A stretch of 61,739 nt of DNA. It comes from an uncultured Fretibacterium sp. Its GTDB lineage: Bacteria > Synergistota > Synergistia > Synergistales > Aminobacteriaceae. The number at the start of each line of letters is the position of its first letter. Within the stretch, counting starts at the first letter, position 1. Below are positions 23,436 through 32,365 of this stretch, piece after piece. Below the pieces are notes generated by a model that was given only the letters and a program-made list of their open reading frames with translations, was not told the origin of the DNA and did not search any database. The stretch lies in NCBI GenBank assembly GCA_947168585.1, contig CAMVMK010000008.1, positions 1 to 61,739 of the forward strand, in the 5' to 3' direction. A program made the translations under genes and the position numbers.

Positions 23436-24035
23436 ATGATTGCAATTATAGATTACGGCGTAGGAAATTTATTTTCGCTCGAAAGTTCTTTTAACGCTAT
23501 CGGTCAAGACGTGAAAGTAACTTCAAACGCCGAAGATTTAGCACGGGCCGAGAGAATAATTTTGCCCGGTGTCGGAGCTTTTGAGGACGCTGCGAAAAAA
23601 TTAAAATCGTCCGGCCTCGCTGAACCTTTGCTTGAAGAAGTTAAAAAAGGTAAGCCAATTTTAGGAATTTGCTTGGGAATGCAGCTTTTATTTGAAAAAA
23701 GTTTTGAGTTCGGACAGCATGAGGGATTAAATTTAATTCCAGGCTCAGTCCGTTATATCGGCGAGGTTATACCGGCTGACTTAAAAGTTCCTCATATAGG
23801 CTGGAACTCTTTGCAGCTAAAAATAAAATCAATAATTAAAAACAGCGGCGAATACGTTTATTTCGTTCATTCTTATGCGGCATTTTGCGATGAAAAATTT
23901 ATCACTGCTACAACGAATTACGGCGCGGACTTAACGGCTTCCGTTCAAAATAAAAATGTTTACGGCGTTCAATTTCATCCGGAAAAAAGCGGCACTGTCG
24001 GCTTAAATATTTTACGGGCATTCTGCGAGGTGTAA
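23436..24035 (+). CDS. hisH: Imidazole glycerol phosphate synthase, glutaminase subunit HisH
   Basis: A 199-residue glutamine amidotransferase that supplies ammonia to HisF. Start chosen at MIAIIDYGVGN because AAGGAGTG lies 9 bases upstream; an upstream in-frame ATG is not needed. Catalytic Cys in GICLGMQLLFEKS (Cys79) and the His/Glu pair in GVQFHPEKS near the end. It makes imidazole glycerol phosphate and AICAR with HisF, encoded three genes downstream. First gene of the his-cobalamin run. Confidence 0.96.
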   Translation: MIAIIDYGVGNLFSLESSFNAIGQDVKVTSNAEDLARAERIILPGVGAFEDAAKKLKSSGLAEPLLEEVKKGKPILGICLGMQLLFEKSFEFGQHEGLNLIPGSVRYIGEVIPADLKVPHIGWNSLQLKIKSIIKNSGEYVYFVHSYAAFCDEKFITATTNYGADLTASVQNKNVYGVQFHPEKSGTVGLNILRAFCEV

Positions 24036-24038
24036 AAA

Positions 24039-24443
24039 ATGAAAAACATAATGGAAAAATTCAAACTTATGATAAATACAAACGATAAAAAATTAGCTGA
24101 AGAACTTATTGCAAACGATGCAGAGTTTCAAAGTCTTACATCACCGGAAATTTTATACGGCGGGAAAGGTTATCTTTCAGTTGTAGATTTCATGCGGAAA
24201 AGTTTTTCGGATATTCATTGGGAAATAGAAGACATGATTATCGGTGATAAAAAAGCTGCAGTGAGTTGGATCTGCTCGGGAACTCATGACGGGATTTTTA
24301 TGGGAATACCCGCGAGCGGCAAAAAATTTTCGTTTCGCTGTATGAATTTTTATTATTTTAATGACAGCGGCAAAATTATTAAAGACGTTGCGGCTCAAGG
24401 AATGGCCGGACTTTTTGAAGCACTGGGAATAAAGCCATGTTAA
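24039..24443 (+). CDS. NTF2-like/SnoaL-type protein
   Basis: A 134-residue protein with the NTF2-like cone layout: N-terminal helix, SLTSPEILYGGKGYLSVVDF, then strands KKAAVSWICSGTHDGIFMGI and KFSFRCMNFYYFNDSGKI. Such proteins are often SnoaL-like ester cyclases or have no known substrate. It is placed between hisH and hisA and overlaps hisA by 7 bases, so it is co-translated; no role in histidine synthesis is known. Confidence 0.75.
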   Translation: MKNIMEKFKLMINTNDKKLAEELIANDAEFQSLTSPEILYGGKGYLSVVDFMRKSFSDIHWEIEDMIIGDKKAAVSWICSGTHDGIFMGIPASGKKFSFRCMNFYYFNDSGKIIKDVAAQGMAGLFEALGIKPC

Positions 24444-25153
24444 TTTTACCGGCTATAGATTTGTATCAAGGCCAAGCTGTGAGGCTTTTACGCGGCGATT
24501 ACGAAAACATGACGGTTTACGATAAAGAGCCGTTAAATACAGCGAAAAAATTTGAGGCTTCCGGAGCATCGTGGCTTCATATTGTAGATTTAGAGGGCGC
24601 GAAAAACGGCACGACTGCTAATCTCGACACGATAATAAAAATAATTAAATCATGCAAATTAAATTGCGAGGTCGGCGGCGGTGTTAGAAATATGCAAGTT
24701 ATTGAGCGTTATATCAATGCCGGAGTTAAGCGCGTAATTTTAGGTACGGCGGCAGTTACAGAAAAAAATTTTGTAGAAGAAGCCGTGAAAAACTTTGCTG
24801 AAAAAATTGCAGTCGGTGTCGACATTAAAGACGGTTTTGCAGCTATTAAAGGCTGGCAGGAAAAATCACATATTGAAGCTATAAATTTCTGTGAAAAAAT
24901 GCAGAATATCGGCGTAAAGACTATAATTTGCACTGACATCTCTAAGGACGGAGCAATGAAAGGCACAAATTTTGATTTATACAAAACTTTGAAAGAAAAA
25001 TTGCAGATTAATATTATAGCGTCCGGCGGAGTGAGTTCGCTTGAAGACGTGAAAGAACTTGCAAAATTAGATCTTTACGGCGCGATTATAGGCCGGGCTT
25101 ATTACACTGGTGCAGTTAGTATAAAAGAAGCAATAGAGGCGGCTGAATTATGA
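24437..25153 (+). CDS. hisA: ProFAR isomerase HisA
   Basis: A 238-residue (beta/alpha)8 barrel. Starts MLILPAIDLYQGQAVRLLRG with the first catalytic Asp (AIDL) and the phosphate loop CEVGGGVRNM, second catalytic Asp in ICTDISKDGAMKG, and second phosphate loop IIASGGVSSLEDV. It converts ProFAR to PRFAR. Overlaps hisF by 4 bases. Confidence 0.97.
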   Translation: MLILPAIDLYQGQAVRLLRGDYENMTVYDKEPLNTAKKFEASGASWLHIVDLEGAKNGTTANLDTIIKIIKSCKLNCEVGGGVRNMQVIERYINAGVKRVILGTAAVTEKNFVEEAVKNFAEKIAVGVDIKDGFAAIKGWQEKSHIEAINFCEKMQNIGVKTIICTDISKDGAMKGTNFDLYKTLKEKLQINIIASGGVSSLEDVKELAKLDLYGAIIGRAYYTGAVSIKEAIEAAEL

Positions 25154-25908
25154 TTACAAAAAGAATAATACCATGCCTTGACGTTAGGGACGGTAGAGTT
25201 GTAAAGGGCGTAAATTTTGAAAATCTTAACGATGTAAATTCTCCCGTTGAACTTGCAAAATTTTACAGCGATAGCGGAGCTGATGAACTTGTTTTTTACG
25301 ATATTACAGCGTCATCGGACGGCCGGAAAATTTTCACTGAGATTTTGCGTGAAACTGCGAGAAATGTTTTTATACCTTTGACAGTCGGCGGAGGAATTTC
25401 GAGCGTCAAAGATTTCGAGAAAGTTTTAGCTTGCGGAGCGGATAAAGTCAGCGTGAACACGGGAGCAATTAAAAATCCTGCTTTAATTTCGGAAGCTGCA
25501 AAATTGTACGGTTCTCAATGCGTTGTAATTTCCGCAGATGTTAAGCGTGTGAACGGTGAATATCATGTTTTTGCGCGCGGAGGCCGTGATGATACAGGCA
25601 TAGAGGCTATAAGTTGGATAAAATCGTGCGTAGAAAACGGCGCGGGTGAAGTCGTATTAAACTCGATAGACACTGACGGCGTAAAAAAAGGATTTGATTT
25701 AGAAATGCTGAAAGCTGTCTGCGATGTTGTAAATGTTCCTGTGATAGCTTCGGGCGGTGCGGGCTGTATCGAGGATTTTATAACGTTATTTAAGACTTTG
25801 CCTAAAGTTGACGCAGGATTAGCGGCTTCGATTTTCCATTTCGGTGAAGTTTCAATAAAAGAGTTAAAAGCCCGTATGAAAAGCGAAAATATTTCAGTGA
25901 GGTTATAA
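25150..25908 (+). CDS. hisF: Imidazole glycerol phosphate synthase, cyclase subunit HisF
   Basis: A 252-residue barrel beginning MITKRIIPCLDVRDGRVVKG with catalytic Asp11, the LTVGGGISSVKDF phosphate loop, and the second catalytic Asp in LNSIDTDGVKKGFD. It cyclises PRFAR with ammonia from HisH. Overlaps hisA start-to-stop (ATGA). Confidence 0.97.
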   Translation: MITKRIIPCLDVRDGRVVKGVNFENLNDVNSPVELAKFYSDSGADELVFYDITASSDGRKIFTEILRETARNVFIPLTVGGGISSVKDFEKVLACGADKVSVNTGAIKNPALISEAAKLYGSQCVVISADVKRVNGEYHVFARGGRDDTGIEAISWIKSCVENGAGEVVLNSIDTDGVKKGFDLEMLKAVCDVVNVPVIASGGAGCIEDFITLFKTLPKVDAGLAASIFHFGEVSIKELKARMKSENISVRL

Positions 25909-25910
25909 AA

Positions 25911-26786
25911 ATGGAAAAATTAGATGCTCCGCGCTTAAATCCCTTGAACGCCGTGATGTTTTCATGTTTGTTCAAAGATATGGATTCACGTCTTGCAATG
26001 CTTGAATTGTTAAATGCAATTTTAGCTGAAGTCGGCGAAGAACCAATTATTGAAATCCTCGACATGAAAAGCGAATATTCGTTGATAGCTGAAGGCGTAG
26101 GTGCAAAATACGGCCGTGTAGATGTAATTGTAAGGACACAATCTAATAGGATATTTGATATTGAAGTCCAAATTGCAAGAGATGAAATGAATAACCGCGA
26201 TTTCTTTTACGGCGCAAGGCTTTTATCATCGGAGTTTAAGAGCGGACAAAAATATTCTGAAATGCCCAAAATACGAATTATAAATATTTTGGATTTTTTA
26301 GTGCGTGAAGATAATACTGATTTAGTTCAGACTGTAAGCCTTAATTACGATAAAGAGCCGAGACGCGAAGCTACTGATGTATTCAAAATTTATCATATAC
26401 AAATGCCAATTTTTAGAAAAGAGCATAAAAATTTTGAAGAAGTCAGGGGAAATGCTTTTTACACATGGCTTTATTTATTCGATAAAGGCTACAAAGATAA
26501 GGAGGAGATGTCAATGATAGCTTCAATATCTGACGGCATGAAAAATTTTGCCCAGAAATACAGCATCGCAATCAATGATCCAAGACTAACAAGATTGTAT
26601 CAAATGGAGCAGGACGCAATACGGGACGAAAACTCAAGGCTTGACTTTGCTAAACGCGAGGGGAAAAGAGAGGGAATACGTGAAGGGAAAAAAGAAGCTG
26701 CAATAGCCATGAAAATTGAGGGTGTTGCTTGGGATATAATCTCACGTGTTACTCAATTAACATTAAAGGAAATTGCATCATTGTAA
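25911..26786 (+). CDS. Rpn-family PD-(D/E)xK nuclease (transposase-like)
   Basis: A 291-residue protein. The N-terminal domain holds the PD-(D/E)xK core: KYGRVDVIVRTQSNRIFDIE followed by VQIARDE, giving D and ExQ residues. Then YGARLLSSEFKSGQKYSEMP, typical of Rpn (recombination-promoting nuclease) proteins of the PDDEXK_2 family. The C-terminus is a low-complexity basic linker (AKREGKREGIREGKKE) and a short helical tail, also a family trait. It lies inside the his operon, 3 bases after hisF. Rpn proteins are often found in multiple copies and may act in DNA rearrangement or phage defence. Confidence 0.88.
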   Translation: MEKLDAPRLNPLNAVMFSCLFKDMDSRLAMLELLNAILAEVGEEPIIEILDMKSEYSLIAEGVGAKYGRVDVIVRTQSNRIFDIEVQIARDEMNNRDFFYGARLLSSEFKSGQKYSEMPKIRIINILDFLVREDNTDLVQTVSLNYDKEPRREATDVFKIYHIQMPIFRKEHKNFEEVRGNAFYTWLYLFDKGYKDKEEMSMIASISDGMKNFAQKYSIAINDPRLTRLYQMEQDAIRDENSRLDFAKREGKREGIREGKKEAAIAMKIEGVAWDIISRVTQLTLKEIASL

Positions 26787-26829
26787 AGATTTTGAGTTAA
26801 TATTATTATGTTAAATGAGGTTGTAAAAA

Positions 26830-27930
26830 TTGAAAAAAGTATTGTTCTTTATTATGTTGTTTGCGCTGTCAGCTTCGGCAGCCTGTCTAACCGACAGCCA
26901 AGCGTTCGGAAATTCAGTTGATGACTTTATTAATGAAGTTTTAAGCACTGGTGCTTCTGAACGTGCACGCTCATTGGTAACAGATGAAAAGATAATGGAA
27001 CTCATTAATTCCAGCGACGACATTAACGCCAAAGGCAAACGCGGTGATACTGTTTTAATGGTAGCTTCGGCTTTTAACAATAATCCCGGCATTGTAAAAG
27101 CATTAATTAAAGACGGTGCGAATGTCAACGCTAAGAATGATCAGGGCTGGACGGCTTTAATGTCGGCTTTGGCAAATGATGCGAACAGTAATCCCGAAAT
27201 CATAAAAATATTAATTGAGGCTGGTGCTGATGTTAAGGCTAAAAACAACAAAGGCATTACAGCTAGAGATTTAGCAAGAAGAAAGCAAAATCCCGAAATT
27301 CAAAGGTTAGCTGATACTTTGCTTTATGTTCCAGAAAATCCAACGGCTGACTTATTTAACGCTGCAAAAGATTCACGGACATCAATAGAGCAGATAAAAA
27401 CACTGATTGGCGCCGGTGCCGATGTTAATGCTAAAGATAAATCGGGAAATACTGTTTTTATGAACGCCGCTAAATACAATTCCAACGTAGAAATTATAAA
27501 ATTTTTAATCACTGCCGGTATTGACATTAACGCTAAAAATTATAAAGGCCAGACAGCTGAAGATTTAGCAAAGAAAAATCCTAATTATTCAATACAAAAA
27601 ATGGCCGGAGTTTTGAATTTTGTGAATGATCCGGATAATGCTCTTGTAAATTCTATAAATTCAGACGCAAAACCTGAGATTATAAGCGCACTTATCGAAC
27701 TCGGAGCTGATATCAATGTAAAGAAAGATAACGGCGAAACTATTTTAATGACAGCCGCTGAAAAAACAAGTTATCCTGAAGTTATAAAAATTCTGATTAA
27801 TGCCGGAATAGACGTAAATGCAAAAAATAAAGACGGAAATACAGCTTTGAATTATGCCGCGAAATTTAACAAAAATTCAGAAGTCGTAAGGGCTTTAGTC
27901 AATGCAGGCGCAGAACTTGAGAAAGAGTGA
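26830..27930 (+). CDS. Exported ankyrin-repeat protein
   Basis: A 366-residue protein. Start is TTG at 26830 with AATGAGG upstream. A signal peptide (KKVLFFIMLFALSASAACLT) with a likely cut after ASA. At least six ankyrin units follow, such as NVNAKNDQGWTALMSALAND and DVNAKDKSGNTVFMNAAKYN and the last GNTALNYAAKFNKNSEVVRA. Periplasmic or secreted protein-protein binding is likely. It overlaps nothing but is followed directly by a shorter paralog. Confidence 0.86.
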   Translation: MKKVLFFIMLFALSASAACLTDSQAFGNSVDDFINEVLSTGASERARSLVTDEKIMELINSSDDINAKGKRGDTVLMVASAFNNNPGIVKALIKDGANVNAKNDQGWTALMSALANDANSNPEIIKILIEAGADVKAKNNKGITARDLARRKQNPEIQRLADTLLYVPENPTADLFNAAKDSRTSIEQIKTLIGAGADVNAKDKSGNTVFMNAAKYNSNVEIIKFLITAGIDINAKNYKGQTAEDLAKKNPNYSIQKMAGVLNFVNDPDNALVNSINSDAKPEIISALIELGADINVKKDNGETILMTAAEKTSYPEVIKILINAGIDVNAKNKDGNTALNYAAKFNKNSEVVRALVNAGAELEKE

Positions 27931-27935
27931 TTTTT

Positions 27936-28433
27936 ATGAAAAAGGTATTTTTGTGTATCCTTTTTGTAGCGTTATCTGTATCAATAGCATTTAGCAATAC
28001 TGTAGAAAATTTTATCGATGAAATATGCAACGATGCTTCTAAAGTTGATAGTGAGCAGTTAGACGCTAAATTTAAGACTTTACTAACGCCCGAACGCGTA
28101 AATGAGTTAATAAAATCAGGAGATAACATAAATGCAGCGGGCAAGGGCGGTTATACTATATTAATGTTAGTTTCTGTTTTTAGTGATAATCCTGATATTG
28201 TAAGGGATTTAATTCAAGCCGGAGCTGATGTAAACGCAAAAGATGATGACGGCTATACCGCTTTAATTGCTGCATTAGCGTCTGATACAAGTTCCAATCC
28301 TGAAATAATAAAGCTTTTAATTGAAGCTGGAGCAGATGTTGACTATAAGGACAAAAATGGCTTTACAGCAAAAGATTATGCAAAAAGGAATCAAAATTCT
28401 GAAATAAGAGAAATTTTTTCGAGGTTACAATAA
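27936..28433 (+). CDS. Exported ankyrin-repeat protein, short paralog
   Basis: A 165-residue protein from the ATG at 27936. Signal peptide [19 protein letters not shown], then ankyrin units [40 protein letters not shown] and [20 protein letters not shown]. It resembles the first three repeats of the gene just upstream, so it arose by tandem duplication and loss. It ends two bases before hisIE. Confidence 0.85.
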   Translation: MKKVFLCILFVALSVSIAFSNTVENFIDEICNDASKVDSEQLDAKFKTLLTPERVNELIKSGDNINAAGKGGYTILMLVSVFSDNPDIVRDLIQAGADVNAKDDDGYTALIAALASDTSSNPEIIKLLIEAGADVDYKDKNGFTAKDYAKRNQNSEIREIFSRLQ

Positions 28434-28435
28434 AA

Positions 28436-29086
28436 ATGTTAAATATTGACGAATTAAAATTTGATACAAACGGATTAATTCCGGCTATAGTTATTGATGA
28501 TGACAGCGGCGATGTTTTAATGCTTGCCTACATGAACAAAGAGAGTTTGAAAATTTCTCTTGAGAAAAAATTAACTTGTTTTTGGAGCCGTTCACGTCAA
28601 CAGTTATGGCTTAAAGGAGAGACAAGCGGCAATTATCAGCACATCATCGAAATAAAAGCCGACTGCGACCGCGATACTCTTTTGGTATATGTGAAACCTG
28701 ACGGGCCTGCCTGCCATTTGGGTAATTATTCATGCTTTGTTGATGACGTTTTAGAGCGTGAAGAAAAATCTCATGAAAAGTTCACTCTATGCGGACTTAT
28801 GGAATTAATCAAAGGCCGTAAAGATACAAAAGTCGAAGGTTCTTATACTTCGTATTTATTTGAAAAAGGATTGGATAAAATCCTTAAAAAAATCGGAGAG
28901 GAAAGTTCCGAAGTTATTATCGCCGCTAAAAATGACAGAAAAGAAACTATATACGAAATTTCTGATTTAATTTATCACATGTTAGTATTAATGGCGGAAA
29001 TGGACATCGAGATTAAAGACGTAATCAAAGAGCTTGCTTCACGTCATGTCATTGATAAAAAGATAAAACAGGAGAAAATGGCATAA
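28436..29086 (+). CDS. hisIE: Bifunctional phosphoribosyl-AMP cyclohydrolase / phosphoribosyl-ATP pyrophosphatase
   Basis: A 216-residue fusion. HisI part (1-115): [20 protein letters not shown] and [20 protein letters not shown], plus metal ligands in [14 protein letters not shown] and CHLGNYSCF. HisE part (120-215): [29 protein letters not shown] and [10 protein letters not shown] with [12 protein letters not shown], the helical pyrophosphatase motif. It carries out steps 2 and 3 of histidine synthesis. Its stop overlaps the next start. Confidence 0.96.
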   Translation: MLNIDELKFDTNGLIPAIVIDDDSGDVLMLAYMNKESLKISLEKKLTCFWSRSRQQLWLKGETSGNYQHIIEIKADCDRDTLLVYVKPDGPACHLGNYSCFVDDVLEREEKSHEKFTLCGLMELIKGRKDTKVEGSYTSYLFEKGLDKILKKIGEESSEVIIAAKNDRKETIYEISDLIYHMLVLMAEMDIEIKDVIKELASRHVIDKKIKQEKMA

Positions 29087-29862
29087 TGATTTTATCAGAT
29101 TTTCATATGCACACTGTTTTTTGCGACGGCAAAGATACGCCGGAAGATATGATTTTAGAGGCAATTTCTCGAGGCATGAAAAAAATAGGATTTTCGGGAC
29201 ATTCTTATACGTCTTTTGATCCCCACGTCTGCATGACACCTGGAAATATAGATGAATACAAAGCTGAAATCAATAGATTAAAGCAAGTATATAAATCAGA
29301 AATAGAGATTTTATGCGGCATTGAACAGGATTATTACTCGGATTTTCCGGCTGAAGGCTACGATTTTGTAATAGGTTCGCTTCATTACGTTACTTGCGGA
29401 GGCGAATATATAGCCGTTGACCACACTTTTAAGCATTTTGAGAACGCTGTAGCAAAATTCGGCGGCGATGTTTACAATTTAATCGAAAATTATTTTGAAA
29501 CTATCTCAGATGTTGTTAATAAAACCGGTGCTGACATAATCGGACACTTTGATTTAATCTCAAAATTTAATGACGGTAACAAATATTTTGATGAAAATCA
29601 CCCTCGTTATATCAAAGCGACTGAAAATGCTTTAGATAAATTATTGCAGACAGGCAAACCTTTTGAAATAAACACGGGCGCAATGTCGAGAGGTTACAAA
29701 AAAGTTCCTTACCCATCAAAAAGAATTTTGGAATATATAGCAAAACACGGCGGAAGTGTGATTTTATCGAGCGACAGCCACCGCAAAGAAACTCTAATGT
29801 ACAAGTTTCAAGAGTGTGAAGAACTTGCAAATTCGCTTGGATTAAAAATTGTAACGCTATGA
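29086..29862 (+). CDS. hisK: PHP-type histidinol-phosphatase
   Basis: A 258-residue PHP-family hydrolase: metal-binding DFHMHTVFCDGKDTPEDMIL, GFSGHSYTSFDPH, a Glu in LCGIEQDYYSD, VIGSLHYV, IGHFDLISKF and a late SSDSHRKETL. These are the His/Asp ligands of the trinuclear centre used to remove phosphate from histidinol phosphate. The order after hisIE supports this role. Confidence 0.9.
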   Translation: MILSDFHMHTVFCDGKDTPEDMILEAISRGMKKIGFSGHSYTSFDPHVCMTPGNIDEYKAEINRLKQVYKSEIEILCGIEQDYYSDFPAEGYDFVIGSLHYVTCGGEYIAVDHTFKHFENAVAKFGGDVYNLIENYFETISDVVNKTGADIIGHFDLISKFNDGNKYFDENHPRYIKATENALDKLLQTGKPFEINTGAMSRGYKKVPYPSKRILEYIAKHGGSVILSSDSHRKETLMYKFQECEELANSLGLKIVTL

Positions 29863-30584
29863 TTTATTTCATCGGAGCAGGGCCCGGAGCTGCTGATTTA
29901 ATCACGGTTCGCGGCGCAAAGATTTTGAGTGAGGCCGGTATGATTATTTATGCCGGTTCGCTCGTAAATCCTGAAATCATAAGAACTTATGCTAAAGATA
30001 ATTGCGAAATTTTTGACAGTGCAAAAATGACGCTCGAAGAAATTTTAGAAAAATTAGTTGCAGGTCATCAAAAAAATTTAGTAACCGTAAGACTTCATTC
30101 TGGAGATCCGTCGCTTTACGGTGCAATACGCGAACAAATTGATTTTTTGGATAAAAATAAAATTCCGTTCGAGATTATTCCGGGCGTGAGTTCTTTATTT
30201 GCAGCATCTTCGGCTCTAAAAACAGAGTACATGATACCCGAAATAACACAATCTCTTTTAATTTCGCGCGTTGAGGGCCGTACTCCTGCGCCGGATAGCA
30301 AACCTTCAGTAGTTTTATTTTTATCGGCAGGCATGATTGCTAAGGCTTGCGGAGAATTAATCGAAAAAAATTACTCACCAAAAACTCCGGCGGCATTGGT
30401 ATATAAAGCCTCATGGCCTGATGAAAAAATTTTGCGCGGAACGCTCGAAACTCTTCCGGCTCTTGCTGAAGAAGCGGGCATTAACAAGACCGCATTAATT
30501 TTAGCAGGAGATTTTTTAGACAAAAATTTTAATACTAAATCCAAACTTTACGACAAAAATTTTTCGCATGAGTTCAGAAAATAA
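29859..30584 (+). CDS. cbiF: Precorrin-4/cobalt-precorrin-4 C11-methyltransferase
   Basis: A 241-residue tetrapyrrole methylase (CobM/CbiF type). N-terminal signature YFIGAGPGAADLITVRGAKI, SAM-binding GMIIYAGSLVNPEI, LHSGDPSLYGAIREQ and VIPGVSSLFAASSALKTEY-like (IIPGVSS). The TQSLLISRVEGRTP motif is typical of CbiF. It works in corrin ring construction. Overlaps hisK (4 bases) and cbiG (17 bases), linking histidine and cobalamin genes in one transcript. Confidence 0.93.
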   Translation: MIYFIGAGPGAADLITVRGAKILSEAGMIIYAGSLVNPEIIRTYAKDNCEIFDSAKMTLEEILEKLVAGHQKNLVTVRLHSGDPSLYGAIREQIDFLDKNKIPFEIIPGVSSLFAASSALKTEYMIPEITQSLLISRVEGRTPAPDSKPSVVLFLSAGMIAKACGELIEKNYSPKTPAALVYKASWPDEKILRGTLETLPALAEEAGINKTALILAGDFLDKNFNTKSKLYDKNFSHEFRK

Positions 30585-31518
30585 AAAAATTGTAATCGCG
30601 GCTTTCACTAAAAACGGAATTGATTTAGCAAAAAAAATTTCGGATTTTATTCACGCTGAAATCTTTGTGCCGGAGCGTTTTATTGAAGAAAATTTAGGAA
30701 AAATCAACGCGCCTTTAACTGATTGGACAGGGAAAATTTTTAGTAATTCAAGCGCAATTATTTTTGTATCTGCCTGCGGAATTGCATTGCGTGCTATAGC
30801 TCCTCACATAAAATCAAAACTCCTTGACCCTGCTGTGATTGTTATTGATGAAAAAGCTGATTTTGTTATTCCGATTTTATCAGGACATATCGGAGGAGCT
30901 AACGAACTTGCAAAAAAATTAGCCGCTTATCTTCACGCAATCCCTGTAATTACAACAGCTACTGACGTAAATAAATTACCTGCAATAGACGAATGGGCTG
31001 TGAAAAATAATTGTAAAATCGAAAATCCTAACGCAATTAAAAAATTTTCCGCCGAAATTTTAGAAAATCATAACGTAGGTGTTGCAATAACTCATGAAAT
31101 TCATAACGCTCCTTTCCCTGTTACTTTATGGCTCAGACCTAAAAATTTAATTTTGGGTGTCGGTTGTAATCGCGGAATTAGTATAAATGAATTTGAAGAT
31201 AATGTTAATGATTTTTTAACCGGTTCCGGCGTTTCTATTCACTCGTTAAAGGCTGTTGCGTCAATAGATTTGAAAAAAAACGAAGCGGCTTTAATCGAAT
31301 TTGCAAAAAATCATGATATAAAATTTTTAACTTTTTCGCCTCAAGAACTGCAAAATCTAAAAGGAAATTTTACGCGTTCACAAAAAGTTTTTGATATTAT
31401 CGGGGTTGACAATGTTTGTGAACGCGCTTGTATGCTCGCTGCAGGTGAAAAAGCCGTCTTGATGAGAAGCAAAACTATTTACAAAAATATCACGCTTGCT
31501 CTTTCAAAAATTAGTTAG
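30568..31518 (+). CDS. cbiG: Cobalt-precorrin-5A hydrolase CbiG
   Basis: A 316-residue CbiG. N-terminal domain includes FVSACGIALRAIAPHIKSKL and the GHIGGANELAKKLAAYL motif; the linker has VITTATDVNKLPAIDEWA; the C-terminal domain starts LILGVGCNRGISINEFED and ends with CERACMLAAGEKAVLMRSKT. It opens the delta-lactone of cobalt-precorrin-5A in the anaerobic pathway. Presence of CbiG shows the oxygen-independent route. Last gene of this run. Confidence 0.94.
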   Translation: MSSENKKIVIAAFTKNGIDLAKKISDFIHAEIFVPERFIEENLGKINAPLTDWTGKIFSNSSAIIFVSACGIALRAIAPHIKSKLLDPAVIVIDEKADFVIPILSGHIGGANELAKKLAAYLHAIPVITTATDVNKLPAIDEWAVKNNCKIENPNAIKKFSAEILENHNVGVAITHEIHNAPFPVTLWLRPKNLILGVGCNRGISINEFEDNVNDFLTGSGVSIHSLKAVASIDLKKNEAALIEFAKNHDIKFLTFSPQELQNLKGNFTRSQKVFDIIGVDNVCERACMLAAGEKAVLMRSKTIYKNITLALSKIS

Positions 31519-31774
31519 TAATTAAACCTTGCTGGTAATGTCAATGTCAGACATGGATGCAAAAGTTTCTTCGTGTTCCAAGAGAACCACTTGCCGTGCA
31601 GATAATCTTCACGATACTTTTTAGCTTGAACTATTTCAGATGGCGAAGTTTTCTGTGTGTTGTAATAAAACCATTTTATTCACCACGAAAAAATAAGAAA
31701 CTCTCGTTGGCAGACTGTTCTTCAATGAAGTCATATGCCGGAAATGAGCCATCAGATAAATTATAAAAATTCAT
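31515..31774 (-). pseudogene. Decayed small gene with one frameshift
   Basis: An ATG at 31774 overlaps the end of the preceding decayed gene. It reads MNFYNLSDGSFPAYDFIEEQ on to RGE and then a stop at 31676. The adjacent frame continues without stop as FYYNTQKTSPSEIVQAKKYR, then EDYLHGKWFSWNTKKLLHP, to 31515. The two together read like one protein of about 85 residues broken by a one-base change. Function unknown. Its end overlaps the last bases of cbiG on the other strand. Confidence 0.55.
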
Positions 31775-32082
31775 CAAAATGAACATCGTTCTGGATTATA
31801 TACTTACCATTATTCTGAATGTCCATAGCATTAGAGAATAGTTTAATTAGCTTATTTTTCTTTTCTTTTCTTTAGAACAGCTCACATATAAAAATTCTTT
31901 CTTGTTATCAATGAAGCAAGAGTCATAAAGATCACTTACAGCCATAAAAGCATTCGTCAAGTTAATATCATCATCACATTCGGGAGGATTATCATTATCA
32001 ATAATCTCTTCTCGTTCATCATAAAGCCACAAACAATAAGTATTATATCCAATAAAACTAAAACTCGAATTTCTTTAATCAT
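31761..32082 (-). pseudogene. Decayed immunity-like small gene with frameshifts
   Basis: Fragments in different frames follow each other: MIKEI (start 32082), then SSFSFIGYNTYCLWLYDERE and DNDNPPECDDDINLTNAFMA to SCSKEK, then KNKLIKLFSNAMDIQNNGKY to FDEFL (stop 31761). Shifts fall in A-rich runs. The acidic composition with PPE.DDD..LT.AF..VSDLYD resembles small immunity proteins of polymorphic toxin systems; this is an impression only. No functional product is expected. Confidence 0.5.
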
Positions 32083-32365
32083 CTACTTTTCATTCTCGCT
32101 ACTTCTAGGATTAGCACTTATAGCTAAAAAACTTAAAAAATGTATATAGTAAAAACACTGAATAATTAACATTAACATAGAAAGTGAGGGGTTAGGAAAA
32201 ACAATGAGAAAAATTCTCACCCCTCACCTCTCACCCCTAACTTTTATTATGAAATCGAATGTTATTTTTTAAGTGCTTTGAATATACGATAAATCCATTT
32301 TCACTAACTTGAATATAAAATAAAAATGCCGGGAATATTAAAACTGCTTACCGGCACTTAATCTT
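32083..32365. other. Intergenic stretch with inverted 7-base-repeat blocks
   Basis: No gene. GTGAGGGGTTAGG (32184-32196) and CTCACCCCTCACCTCTCACC with CCTAAC (32216-32241) are inverted relative to each other and could pair in RNA. They are members of the dispersed 7-base repeat family. Confidence 0.6.

Noticed and set aside
31557-31766. 69-residue plus-strand frame after cbiG
   Set aside because: It is antisense to the decayed minus-strand gene, whose residues look more protein-like.
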